Positions 1 to 10,698 of a stretch of DNA of 64,000 nucleotides are shown here, in pieces. Positions within the stretch are counted from its first letter, which is position 1, and each line of letters starts with the position of its first letter. This stretch comes from Erythroxylum novogranatense. Taxonomy: Eukaryota; Streptophyta; Magnoliopsida; Malpighiales; Erythroxylaceae. A program made the translations under genes and the position numbers. The notes under the pieces are model-generated. The model was not told the DNA's origin. It searched no databases and worked only from the letters and a program-made list of their open reading frames with translations. The DNA lies in the NCBI GenBank assembly GCA_029891385.1, contig CM057234.1, positions 21,748,350 to 21,812,349 of the forward strand. The letters are read 5' to 3'.

Positions 1-2269
1 CCCAAGAATCAGGTCAATCGGATGTCGGACAGAAAAATTATTCCTAAAAGAACACAAAAAGCAATTAAAACAATTCATATTTATATATATATAAGCCCTT
101 ATTTCCTTCTCCTTTTTCCCTTTTTCCTGTTTGACATTTTAACTAGCATATCTCTTTACACACAATTCAGAAAATTACAATCCATACCTCGTTGGAAAGA
201 TCATGAAACCCTCTACAAGTTTCATGAAAACCATAAAAATCACATTTACCCTTAAAGGTGTCAAAATTCAATTGAGACTTCTGCCCATTCAATACCTCTT
301 AAAACAGAACAGTATTTGTAAATTCAGTAACTTTCATTATCTTCAGTAAAAAATTACACAATAAATATTCTCAGAAATATCACAATGTGATCTACAACTT
401 TCATGAACAATATGAAATCAAATTCAATGTCTAACTAGGTCAAACAATTCAGTGAATGCTGCTGCCAGTGAAAAATACTCAATCTGGACAGTAATTATTA
501 AAATAGTATAACTCCTTGTACACATGTCAAGAAAATCACTACCTTATATCACTGGAAAGATAAAACACATTATTACACTTCTCATGAAGGGCGTCAAAGT
601 CAATTCCATCATTAACAATTTCAAACTTGTCATGCAAGTTTCTGGTGATCAGGGCAGTTAATAATCTAATGCAGGTTCAATGTTTGAAATTTCATAACTC
701 TCAAATCGGATCTCCAAAAATTACATTCTATATACCATTTTCAAGATAATTGTTTCCTATACAACTCTTCAGAAGACCATTTAAGCCAATTCAATTCACA
801 GAAATTGCTAAAATTGCTTCCAATCAGAATGCTCACAAAACTGACATTTCAGCTAGGTTTCACCAAAATGCATTGTTCCAATCAACAGTCATCAGTTCAT
901 ATCTCACAATATACAAATCAAAAAATTGCACAATCAGTGGGAATGGAAAGATAACTTAATAGGCTTCAACTTTCATTTAGACCATTTTCCCTAATTCCTT
1001 CTCAATTAATTTAGCAAAATCAGCAAAACACTTAGGTCATAGTTTGATTCTCGTTCACGAGACACTAAAATAGTAACTTTCCAAGCCAAATTCCTCTTAA
1101 GTCGAAAATTAGACAACACCTATTTCACACAAAAATGTAGCCAACAACCCAAAGTTTAATTGGGCCCAAACCTCGACTCATTTGCATAACCACACAATGA
1201 GTTATGTTCAAAACGATCTGATGAGGTCAAAAACCAATTTTCAGCTTTACTTCTCCAATACACTTCCTATCATGCCACTTTAAATTCTACGACCATAAGC
1301 ATCTCATTTGGACGCAAAATCAGTCCCTATATCATGCCTACATTCACTAGGAATAACCACCATAATTTGGCAGCACTTACCTCTTACATTCTTTGCAAGA
1401 ATAATCATCCATATTCAATTCAAAATCAAATGAAAACACTTCAATCTTTCTTCTAACAACCATGATTCATTAACTACATAATTAAAGCATAATAAAACAC
1501 TTACCGATTTAAGCTTTCAACTCTTAACTTCTTCACCTAGCATCAACTTCTCCACTTCACTCCATATGTACAATCACCATCATAATAAAGAAGTAAGAGG
1601 TTTAGGCTTGTAAAGGGATTTTCGAAACTTTAGTGCAAAGGAAGAAGAGAAGAGTTTCGGTGGTTCATTTATTGCAAATGGGTTTGAAAAGCAGTGGGTG
1701 AATGGAATAAAGAAAGCAAGAAATTCATCTTTTTTTTTTCACTAGAAGAGTCGAGAACACTTGCACCTATTCAACCATTCAATGCAAGGTGTCAATTTGA
1801 CACTTATCCAAATTTAAGAAAGAAAAGGACAAAGGACAAAACATAGAATATGATTTCTTAAGAAACCCTAATAAAATTTGACCCAATCAATTCCAAAAAA
1901 GGTATTTATCCCATATTCCAATGCCCATTATGCAATCTGAGAAAAATCCACTTTCGATTGACCGGTTGGAATTTTCCAATGCTGCAAGACCGAAAAATTC
2001 GAAAAATTCCCACAAATCCCTAAAAATATAAAACACTCAATGGCGTACTCAGAATAATTTTTCAAACCCAATAGCTACGTTAATCACAATAAAATTGCCT
2101 TAGGTACACAAACCGGGAATGTCATGTATGCATGTACAGTAATTTCATGTGCACAAATGATACTGTGTACCAATCCTATTATGCATGAACAGTCCTAAGT
2201 CATTCTTAACCATCTCATCCTATGCCAAATTTACTATTTTACCCTTCTAGTAGGGGGTGGGATGTTACA
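1..2269 (-). repeat. Partial LTR of a minus-strand Ty3/gypsy element (C-like)
   Basis: The last 200 bp (about 2070-2269) match, with divergence, the last 230 bp of the element C LTR (about 30450-30684), both ending in GATGTTACA. Matching blocks also occur near 1-60 (with about 28035-28095) and 180-430 (with about 28340-28620). Read on the minus strand, the sequence therefore starts with the usual TGTAACATCC LTR terminus at 2269. No polypurine tract or pol C-terminus of that element follows to the right, so 2269 looks like an outer edge: a 5' LTR whose element lies left of the window, or a solo LTR. Degenerate ~180-bp repeats fill 180-1000. No gene is seen. Confidence 0.65.
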
Positions 2270-2658
2270 AATTTGGTATCATTGGAAAAGTAAGACAATA
2301 GAGAAGATTCTTCTAGAATAAAGTGTTATGTTAGAATATTCAAGGGTGCTTTTGGCAAGACATTTACGTGTAAAAGATATAAGGAATAAATGGAAAGGCA
2401 TAATTGGAAGAAGAAGTGTTGTCTTGCCTATAAATGGAAGGAAGAAAAAGAGAATAAGAAAAAGGATAAAGAAAGAGAAAAAGGGAATGTCATGAAAAAG
2501 AGAGAGAAATATAAAAAGAAGCAAAGAATGAGAGAGAGAAGAGAAACCAAGCTAGGGAGACTGAGGAAAACATAAGACAAATGTTACCTCCATTTGTTTG
2601 ATCACTTTGGTAGGAATTTCAGGGATAAAATTCTTTTAAGGGGGGGGGGGGGGGGAAT
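2270..2658 (+). pseudogene. Internal remnant of a plus-strand Ty3/gypsy element (G)
   Basis: Codons 2591-2647 read HLFDHFGRNFRDKILLRGG, clearly related to the last residues of the element C polyprotein (HLFDQAGKNFEDEIFIRRGE, minus strand near 30690-30750). A run of 16 G (2640-2655) follows and looks like an expanded polypurine tract, then TGTTGG at 2659, a plausible LTR start. At 2273 TTTGGTATCATTGG resembles a tRNA-Met-type primer site. Between them lies a Lys/Glu-rich open stretch (2390-2575) of low complexity and no recognised function. The whole gag-pol interior is missing, so this is a deletion derivative. Confidence 0.55.
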
Positions 2659-2979
2659 TGTTGGACCACAAATGTTTCATGGAAGTTAGAGTTATTTGCA
2701 GGAGAAATTTTGGCAAGTAGTCATTAGTAAAAAGCAAATGAATGAAAATTATTGAACCAAGAAAAGATAGGCAAGGGTAAAGTAGCGAATGAGAAATGTG
2801 GATATGTCCAAGTTTTGTTTTGTGTTTCTGCTGGATACAAGATTTTAAAGTGAAAAGAATTAAGGTGAAATTTAAAAGTAGAATTAAAGCCAAAAATGAA
2901 GTTGCATTTGTGTAGTAATGTGGATGAAGAATAGGTACATACAGATATGTTCAGTTATTTTTGTCCATGATTAAACAGG

Positions 2980-2982
<3 letters not shown>

Positions 2983-3031
<49 letters not shown>
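2983..3031. repeat. (TA)24 microsatellite
   Basis: An uninterrupted run of 24 TA dinucleotides plus a final T. Such runs are often polymorphic and expand by slippage. Confidence 0.97.
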
Positions 3032-3033
<2 letters not shown>

Positions 3034-3529
3034 TTTGGATGTTATTGATTTGAAATGGAGTTGAGAATGAGGAGTAAAGGAAGTAGGAAAGGTGATCTTA
3101 GTGTGATCTATGTTAAGGAAAGATTTTGAAACAAAATGGGTGTTTGATTTGGAAAATTGTTAAAGGAGTAAGTTTCAGTCCTTTAGCCACAACTTCTTCT
3201 CGAGTTATCCAATCGAGATGATTCTTAATTTGGATTAAAACTAGAAACCTGTGGCTACCTTTCTTAGGAAGATACCAAACTTAGATTTGGTCTTTAAGAA
3301 TCATAAGTTGTCATGAGGTTAAGAACTGGGTGTAGTATAATGAATGAATGTAGAAAATTCATGTTCAATACTCGAGGGAAAATTTGGATTAATCTAGACT
3401 GGATTAGAGAAAGTGTGTAGATATTTCTTTTAGCTTTCTAGCAATGTATCGTATAGAATTTTTGGACTTCTAGGTTGAAAGCCATGGTCCTTATAAGGGA
3501 GATATGCAAGAGAGGAGTTATATCTTCTG

Positions 3530-4400
3530 TGTTTTTGCTTCTTCTGTGATGACATCATTGATGACATCATCTTTGAATGTGTTTTGTTTCGTTTAAGTTT
3601 TGTTTCTTCTGTGTTACTATTCATGAACTTCCTCTGTGTTACTATTCATTAACTCCTTTTGTGTTTTGTTCCTTCAGTGCTTCACTCTTTATGAGTTTTG
3701 TATCGTCTGTCTTTTGTATCATCTCCCTTTTGTATCGTCTGTGTTTTGTATCTTCTGAGTTTTGTATCGTCTGCCTTTTGTATCCTTTGCCTTTTGTATC
3801 GTCTGTGTTTTGTATCTTCTGAGTTTTGTATCATCTGCCTTTTGTATCCTCTCCCTTTTGTATCGTCTTTGTTTTGTATCTTCTGAGTTTTGTGTCATCT
3901 GCCTTTTGTATCGTCTTCCATTTGTATCGTATGCCTTTTGTATCCTTTGCCTTTTGTATCGTCTATGTTTTGTATCTTTTGGGTTTTTTTATCATCTGCC
4001 TTTTGTATCCTCTTCCTTTTGTATCTTCTGAGTTTTGTATCATTTGCCTTTTGTATCCTTTGCCTTTTGCTATCGTTTGTGTCTTGCTGACGCGTCATCT
4101 TCTGTGTTTTGTTAACGTGTCTTCTTCTGGGTTTTATTCCTTTTGGGTTACTATTTATAAACATCTTTTAGGTTACTGTTTATGAACTTCTTATGTCTTT
4201 TGATATCTTCTGTGTTTTGTCGATTTGCTTCTTCTGACTTTTTCATCTTCTGAGTTTTGCTTCATCTGCCTTTTTTTTCGTCTAAGTTTCTGCCTTTCTC
4301 TTCTTTTGTTTTCATTTCTTCTATGTTTTGCTATTTTCTGCCTTTCGCTTCTTCTATTTTTGCTTCGTTTGTGTTTTGCTATATTTTGGATTACTAGTCA
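3530..4400 (+). repeat. 16-bp minisatellite with higher-order 64-bp period
   Basis: About 24 imperfect units of the type NNNTTTTGTATCNTCT run from about 3693 to 4090; looser copies extend to about 3530 and 4400. Four-unit blocks recur at 64 bp: similar reading frames start at 3698, 3762, 3826 and 3890. Because 16 is one more than a multiple of three, the same pattern is read successively in all three frames, giving several overlapping open frames rich in Cys, Phe, Val, Ser and Leu. I treat these as repeat artefacts, not genes. Confidence 0.9.
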
Positions 4401-5115
4401 TCTTATATCTTTTGTTCCATTTTTTATTCTTCATAAGATAGAATTTGTCTTCAAGGTCTTCATGAAAGTTGTAGAGCTTGGAATCTTCCTTCAAATCACC
4501 TAAAGAACATCTTAATGCGATATTCATAGGGAAAGTTATAGACATTTTTCCACTTCTTTTGCCTTTTTCCATTCGTCTGATTTTTCTTTTGGCTTCGTCA
4601 AATCCTATCGTCTGATTCACTTTGACCCTTTAGATGATAAAATCTGACCTCAAGGTCTTCTTCAAAGTTATAAATTTTAAAGTTAAATGAAGTGATTCTT
4701 GAACCCTTAGATTCCTAACATTCTCTTTTTGCGTCTCCATTGAAGGTCATAGCTCTTGGTGTTGATTTGAAAGGGGTGGATTGAACCAAAGTAATGATAT
4801 AAATTGGAAGAGTAGGAATTGGATAACTTACTGAACATGCTTTAATATTTTGATGATTTCTGGATTAGTAGAACTCTAAAAAAGATAATTCATGTTTGAA
4901 GATAAACTAGATACTCGGAGCTACAAATGGTATGAAGAAATTGAATTCAAATTTAATTTCTAAGGGGTTTAAAATTTTCGATGGGAGTTGTGCATAGTAT
5001 GCTGATTTGGACAAGAGCAGTCCAAAAAGGTTTGAAGTGTATCTTTCGAATCACTGACCTGAATGGAATGACTTTGGTGTCATTGGAAAAGTAAGACACC
5101 AATGACTTTTTTGAT

Positions 5116-6264
5116 TGAGCATCTAGTAATGGGAAACTATTTCACTGTTATAGAGGCACCGTTGGATTGTCATTCCACGGATATTGCTGGGACTTCCAGG
5201 CAGTAGCTCGGAAGTTACAGGTGAGTAACCTAGTTGGTTCCTCAATTTTTGATTGTTAAATGCTCTGTAAACTGTCTGTGATTGTGAATTGTATGAGCAT
5301 GTGAATGATTAAGATCGATATGTCTGCTTTTGATAAATCGGACTCGACCGTCATGTGATTTTGAAGAATTGTGATAAATGGGTGTTAATGTCAATGTGAC
5401 TGTGATTATATTGGACATGTTGCATTTCATACACAAATACATAAACGGATAATAATAGTTGTGACTGAGTGCCATCGACATTGAAAAGAGCCTCGAGCTC
5501 GAGGGGAGTTAGTGCATACCCAGAGGGCTCTCCTACTCCCTAGACGCTTCTACTGAATACTGTTCACTGTTTAAGCGCTCGTTCACAACACTGTAATAAA
5601 ATGGGAAAGAGTCACATATGCATTGCATACATATTGTGATGGATTGAATGCAGTGAATGGGAAATAGGCAAGAGTGCATGATACAATTGTGATAACTAAT
5701 TTGTGAAATTTTTGAGTTCTATGATTGCATGAGAATCTGTAAATTGCTATATGGTTTTCCGAATGTGTTATTGTGTTATGCTGTACGCTATTTGCGTAAT
5801 GCATGAATTGAGTGAACCATCGATGATGGTTTCTCATTGAGTTCGCAAACTCACCCAAAATTGCATTATATTTTTCAGGATCGATAGATTAGACTCCTAG
5901 CTTCAGAGATAGACCTTTTCCTGCCATATGGATCTAGTTGGCAAGAGAAGTTATGGCATACAGGTCGGTCAGCCGGGATTGTTTTGGGGATGACCTAGTT
6001 AGATTTTTGTATCAGTTTCCTTTTGGAGTAATGTATTTAGACAGTGGAAATCTAATGGACTTGTATATAATTTTGTTTGAAGATATGAATGAGTAAGCAT
6101 CTTGGTTTTTTTTTAAATATAGTGATTTTATATTGCGGCTTTTATTACTGATGCCGTGAGAGTACTATAGTGACTGTCTGCTTGTAGCCTTCCTTATTGT
6201 AGGATATGTCTCGGGATGACCCACGGGCGTCCCGGTGCGTACCCTACAGTAAGGGGGCGCTATA
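5116..6264 (+). repeat. Element A 5' LTR, truncated
   Basis: From GATTGAGCATCTAGTAATGG to the end it matches the 3' LTR copy (about 22472-23617) closely. The first ~1.67 kb of the LTR is missing; unrelated sequence of remnant G abuts at about 5115. The LTR end reads GGGGGCGCTATA where ACA is expected, a point change. It keeps a strong 5' splice-type site (CAG/GTGAGT, 5221), an acceptor-like TTTTTCAG (ending 5878) and the twin hairpins (5815-5852). Promoter sequences would have lain in the lost part. Confidence 0.85.
5221..5878 (+). promoter_or_regulatory. Candidate LTR leader intron (element A)
   Basis: GTTACAG/GTGAGTAACC at 5214-5230 is a near-ideal plant 5' splice site. The T-rich TTTTTCAG/GA ending at 5878 is a plausible 3' splice site. 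The same pair occurs in the other LTR copies, for example D at 51690 and 52438. A third acceptor-like site, TTTAG/GTCATCC, precedes gag in D (52920) and E. Splicing of the leader is inferred; no transcript data are available. Confidence 0.45.
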
Positions 6265-6270
6265 TTTAGG

Positions 6271-6286
6271 TGATATCAGAGCATGG
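6271..6286 (+). promoter_or_regulatory. Primer-binding site, element A
   Basis: TGATATCAGAGCATGG lies 6 bp after the LTR. It differs at one base from TGGTATCAGAGCATGG, the complement of the initiator tRNA-Met 3' end used by most plant gypsy elements. Confidence 0.85.
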
Positions 6287-6359
6287 TTTGGCATCTGTTG
6301 GGCATAGTGCATATTTAGGCTTGAATTACAATGAGAAAAGTAGAAATTGATCAGAACTT

Positions 6360-7332
6360 TTGTTTTGTTATAGGTCATCCTTTCATGGGGATCAGATAGA
6401 ACAACGAGCTGACCAAGGATCATTCGGAGCTAGTAGGGAGTCACCGGTACATCGTTCTGAGGAGTTACCTCCCAGAGTTCCCGTGAGACGGGAGAGGAGG
6501 TACGATAGATTGCGCAAGTGGGGGTTTGTTGACTTCTACGGCAGCACAGACCCCGCTGAGGCTGAGGGATGGCTGGAGAGGACTGAGAGAGTCTTCGATC
6601 AGATGGACTATGACTCTGATGAGCGTTTTGATTATGTAGTCTCTCTCTACGTGGTCCAAAGATATCGGTGGTGGAAGGCCGTTAAGCAATACCACGGACC
6701 TGTATTACGACTTGGGAGGACTTCTTGAGGGCTTTCCAGGATAATTATATGCCTAAGGTTTATTTGGAGATGAAGATGCAGGAGTTTTTTGAGTTGAGAT
6801 AGGGTCGGATGACAGTGGCAGAGTGTGAGGTGAGGTTTAACAAGCTTATGGGGTATGCTACTGCTCTGATTTCCATAGAGGCTGATCGATGCCGGAGGTT
6901 TGAGAATGGCCTCAACTTGGAGATTCACACCAGATTGGCCAGATCAGACATGGGTACTTTTACTGAGTTGAGGGCTGCTGCAGTGCGAGTGGAGCAGCTT
7001 ATGAGACTGATGCAGATCGAGATGGGTTTGAGAGGAAGAGTGAGTGGCGGTCAGGCGATTCTGGCGGGGGCTTGATGGCGCTTGAGCGGGACCTTGTGTC
7101 TCCGGGAGGATCTAGACAGTCTGGTTTTGGGCAGAGAGGAAGATTTGTACAGATTGGTAGTAGTAGTGGCAGAGGTTCAGGGCAGCTTCCTCCAGTGTGT
7201 GAGCATTGTGAGAGGAGACACAGTGGGGAGTGCCGGTGGCTGATTGGAGCCTGCCTTAGATGTGACTCGATGGACCACCAGGTTAGGGATTGCCCCGCCA
7301 CCTTTGGAGCTCAGTCCACTATGACTGGGTGA
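6360..7332 (+). pseudogene. gag of element A (capsid and nucleocapsid), disrupted
   Basis: The open frame 6360-6728 contains the conserved gag N-terminus (LPPRVPVRRERRYDRLRK, then DFYGSTDPAEAEGWLERTER). After a frameshift the capsid part continues (YMPKVYLEMKMQEFFELR, then a stop at 6800-6802 where relatives have Gln). It resumes at 6809-7075 (EVRFNKLMGYA to ELRAAAVRVEQL). The nucleocapsid end (7198-7300) has two zinc knuckles: CEHCERRHSGEC and CLRCDSMDHQVRDC, the second a standard C-x2-C-x4-H-x4-C. The usual start ATG (MPLSEE in B, D, E) is lost. Gag normally builds the virus-like particle and packages the RNA; this copy cannot yield one intact protein. Confidence 0.85.
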
Positions 7333-7474
7333 TCTGGCGAAGAACACCCAAGACAACTGAAGTCTGGGAGGTGGATCTAGGCGAGAGGCGAGGTAGAGGC
7401 CGTGGCGAGTTGAGGGGTCCGTTGTGAGAGGAAAGAAAAAAGCAGACCGCGGTCCCTGAGCTAGAGTCTATGTC

Positions 7475-7880
7475 ATGACTCGACACGAGACTCGAGATTC
7501 CCGGATGTTATTCTTTGGTATGCTTCTGATTTCTGGCTTTGAGGCATATGCATTGTTGGATCCTGGATCCACGCATTCATTTATTACACCGCATATGGCA
7601 TGTAGATTGCATGGGGATAGGGAGAGGTTACAATATGGGCTAGAGGTGAGTACACCTCTAAGTAGTACTATTGCTTTAGGAGAGATCTGCAAGGGGTGCC
7701 TGATTCAGATTAATCGAGCAGTATTGAGTGCAGATCTTATAGTATTGCCTCTGAGAGAGATAGATGTGATTTTGGGATGGGTGACTTCTTGTACATAGGG
7801 AAATATGGATTGCTACACAAGGAGGTTGTATTGGAGTCTCTGGTCACCCCCAGGCGATGTTTCGAGGAGTTAGTTAGGCA
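7475..7880 (+). pseudogene. Aspartic protease domain of element A
   Basis: The frame 7475-7798 holds the active-site loop ALLDPGSTHSFI and the later motif REIDVILG. In relatives the latter continues as MDWL; here a frameshift gives another end, so the junction to RT is broken. The enzyme would cut the gag-pol polyprotein. D-P-G-S replaces the common D-S/T-G-A/S; elements B and C also have Pro after the Asp, so that is a lineage feature rather than damage. Confidence 0.8.
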
Positions 7881-8156
7881 GTGCCAGCCCGCATGATTTA
7901 TTTTCTGAGTGCCTTGAGGTTGATACAGGGAGGATATGAGGCCTATCTGGCCCACGTTTTTGATGCTAGAGTCAGGAAGAGGCAGCAAGATAGTTTCGTG
8001 GTTAGGGAATTCCAGGATGTGTTCCTCGATGAGTTACCGGGTTTACCGCCGGATCAGGAGACGGAGTTCTCGATTGACCTCGTTCCTGGTACCGCTCCTA
8101 TATCCATACCTCCATATAGGATGGCACCGGTGGAACTGAGGGAGATTAAGGCTCAG
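7881..8156 (+). pseudogene. Start of reverse transcriptase of element A (5' of the B insertion)
   Basis: The frame contains the linker typical of this family ([57 protein letters not shown]) and ends at ELREIKAQ. The target duplication CTCAG (8152-8156) is its last sequence before element B begins at 8157. The reading frame resumes at 18004 with the second CTCAG, followed by the sequence for [13 protein letters not shown], showing where the gene was cut. Confidence 0.92.
8152..8156. repeat. Target-site duplication of element B (left copy)
   Basis: CTCAG immediately precedes the left LTR; the same five bases follow the right LTR at 18004-18008. Gypsy integrases typically duplicate 5 bp. Confidence 0.95.
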
Positions 8157-10698
8157 TGTAGCGCCCCCTCACCGTAGGGCACACATCGGGACGCCTGAAG
8201 GTCGCTCCGAAACATATCCCTCGATAAAGGTGCACTACCAGAAAAACCGACTGCTAATCCACATGGCATCGCAATAATTAAAACCATAATATATCATAAA
8301 TCAATCAATTTTAAAATCCAAAATAATCTAGATGACCTAGCTGACCGACCTGTGTGCCATCACTTCTCTTACCAGCACGCTCGCACGGCAGGAAAAGACT
8401 ATCTCCGGAGCTAGGAGTCTACTCCATCGATCCTAAAAAATTAGATACAATTTTGGGTGAGTTTGCGAACTCAGCGAGAAACCATCATCGATGGTTCACT
8501 CAAATCATGCATTACGCAGATGATGCATCTGACCTTTGCCAAGAAGATACAATTAGTATATAACAATTTGCAGTAGCCTATAACAGTTTGCAGTATCAAA
8601 TAACAATTTACAATAAATCAGATCATCACATGATTCAGTAATCGTCACAAAACAATCATTCATGTGTATACAATGAATATGTGACTCTCTTCGATTATTG
8701 ATGATTGTGCCCAGCGCTCGGTCGAAGATTCGATGGGGGACGCGTCGAGGATTTCTCCCTCGGCCTCGAGGCGGTCGAGATAAAGATGTTAGAGCTCGAG
8801 GCTCTTTTCAGTGATAATAGCAACTTGGGTCACATATCCATTATCTGATCATGCATTTATGCATGTAATGCGATGTTCGATAATTGGTGTATGGCTATAA
8901 AAGCCCGAGATTGCATTTCTCGGTGTCACATGATAGTCGATCAATCCAATAAAAGCATGAAATTCAATTATATACAATTCAGTAATCATGCAATTCACAT
9001 TCGCAAATAATTCACATAGAGTATTTAGACAATCAGGAATTTGAGAAACCAACTAGGTTACTCACTTGTAACTTCCAAGCTACTGCCTGGAAGTCCCAGC
9101 AATGTCTGTGGAATGACGATCCAACGACGCCTCTATAACAGTTAAGTACATTCCCATTACTAAATGCTCAATTAAACAATTCAGTGATGCATATGTCTCA
9201 ATGGAATTATGTACAATGCATGTTCACGATTTCCGATGCTAAAACCCAATTTTGAACTCTTATGCCCCATTCTAACTCTTCGCTCAATTAATCGACAATA
9301 ATTGATCCATTCCTAAAAATTCAGTTCAATTTCCTCAATTCATACTCCCTATAGCAATTCCCTATCCATTGGGTCAAAACCTCTATTGAAAATCTCAATT
9401 AAAATTCCAATTGTCTCAATTCAATACTTAGGTCTGCTCGTGAACCATAATTGACCTTATTCTCTATGAATCAATACCATTTAAATTAAATTCTAACTTC
9501 CATAATTATCCTCAATTGTATACCTCTTTCCCTAGTTCATAATGAATCGAGAATCACCTCAATCGGAGGTCTATACCATAAATTATGCCCAATAAACTAA
9601 CACTCATCCATTCAGAATTTCCATCCCTCGTTGCGACCTACGCTTGTTCGTCGCGACGTGGAGACCGCTCGTTGCAACGCACAAATCCACGCTCGTCGCG
9701 ATGTCCAACTGAGCTCGTTGCGACGAATAAATTAATTACTCGTCGCGACGAAGCCCTCTCACGATCAAGGCTCGTCATGACGTCGAAAGTCCCGATCGTC
9801 TTCTCCGATCGATTTCCGCCATTAATACTCTTAAAACCACCATAAAACACATTCAACTACCCCATCTAACACATTAAATGCCGTAAATGTAACAACTAAC
9901 CATTGATAACAACATTAAAGCCATAAATACTTACCAATCGAAGATCAAAACCATAAATCTCTCAAATCTCCGTAAACCCTAAAACTTTCTCCAATCACCG
10001 ATTAGCCACTCTCAACCCTTCTCATCCTTCATCAACCACAATAACGAGTTAGGCTTACACAATGAAGAGAAAACCACAAGGAAAGATCGAAGAACCTCAC
10101 CGATGGGAGGGATCGAAGATCACCGTGGGAGGAGGAAGAGAAGAAACGGTAAAAGCCTTAGGGTAAAATCCCCAAAATCTCAAACCTAACTATTTATAGA
10201 CATAGGTCTCCAAATCAGTTCAAATTTCAGTCTCTAAATTTCAATGCCTCAACATTTTATTTCCTAACAGTATAACTCTAATTTTTCCATTGCCATTGGA
10301 CAATTCTTTCAAGATCTTATCTGATCGATCGATTCATCACTCCAAAATTTCCGATCCGGGCATTTTCTCCCGAATTTCCCGAAAATTTCCTATAAGCAAC
10401 TATCAATTATCAATTAAACTTAAACTATTCTAAATCCATTATTGGAACCCAATTACTTCTAATTTCTCAATCAATCATAATCCAGTCAGTTTTCAGTTCA
10501 CAATCCAATCAATTCATACTCACAATTAAAATGCCGGAAAATCATGAATGCGAGTACCTATGAATAAATGCATGTGCAAGAAACCTGTTCCCCTATGATC
10601 AGAGGCCAGTAACATGCTCAATCAGTGAATGCAATGAAACCTATCAGTCTGACCCAATATTACCAAAATACCCTTTCTAACAGTAACGGGATGTTACA
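8157..10698 (-). repeat. Element B 3' LTR
   Basis: 2542 bp, against 2633 bp for the other copy. Most of the difference is a deletion of roughly 110 bp after about 8330 (present at about 15545-15655). It contains twin hairpins (8459-8496), a CpG-rich palindromic block (about 9627-9810) and, on the minus strand, a TATA-like run (CTATAAATAG, about 10189-10200). ACTG/CAGT-type sites differ strikingly from the other LTR (about 8700-8950). Confidence 0.93.
9627..9810. repeat. CpG-rich array of the palindrome CGTCGCGACG
   Basis: Several exact or near copies of CGTCGCGACG or CGTTGCGACG stand in an otherwise AT-rich LTR. Equivalent blocks occur at about 16930-17110, 21750-21930, 50975-51120, 58310-58450 and 60940-61120, with different copy numbers between the two LTRs of one element. 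Confidence 0.8.

Larger units (their letters stand above)
2659..5072 (+). repeat. Putative LTR of remnant G, with embedded repeats
   Basis: It begins TGTTGG just after a polypurine tract. It ends where a second copy of the primer-site-like string TTGGTGTCATTGGAAAAG starts (5074), close to the copy at 2274. No second LTR copy is in the window, so the right boundary is inferred. The interval holds a microsatellite, a minisatellite and two copies of the CTTCATGAAAGTTGTAG-type repeat (4459 and about 4658). No credible gene: the long open frames at 3577-4185 are produced by the 16-bp tandem repeat. Confidence 0.35.

Noticed and set aside
2390..2575. Lys/Glu-rich 61-codon ORF
   Set aside because: Low-complexity purine-rich DNA within a retrotransposon remnant; composition alone explains the open frame.
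3577..4185. Overlapping Cys/Phe/Val-rich open frames in three registers
   Set aside because: They are the same 16-bp tandem repeat read in different frames; no independent coding evidence.
9585..9856. Two overlapping ORFs on opposite strands in the CpG block
   Set aside because: The CGTCGCGACG palindrome array lacks stop codons on either strand; similar frames appear in the other LTR copies only as a by-product.
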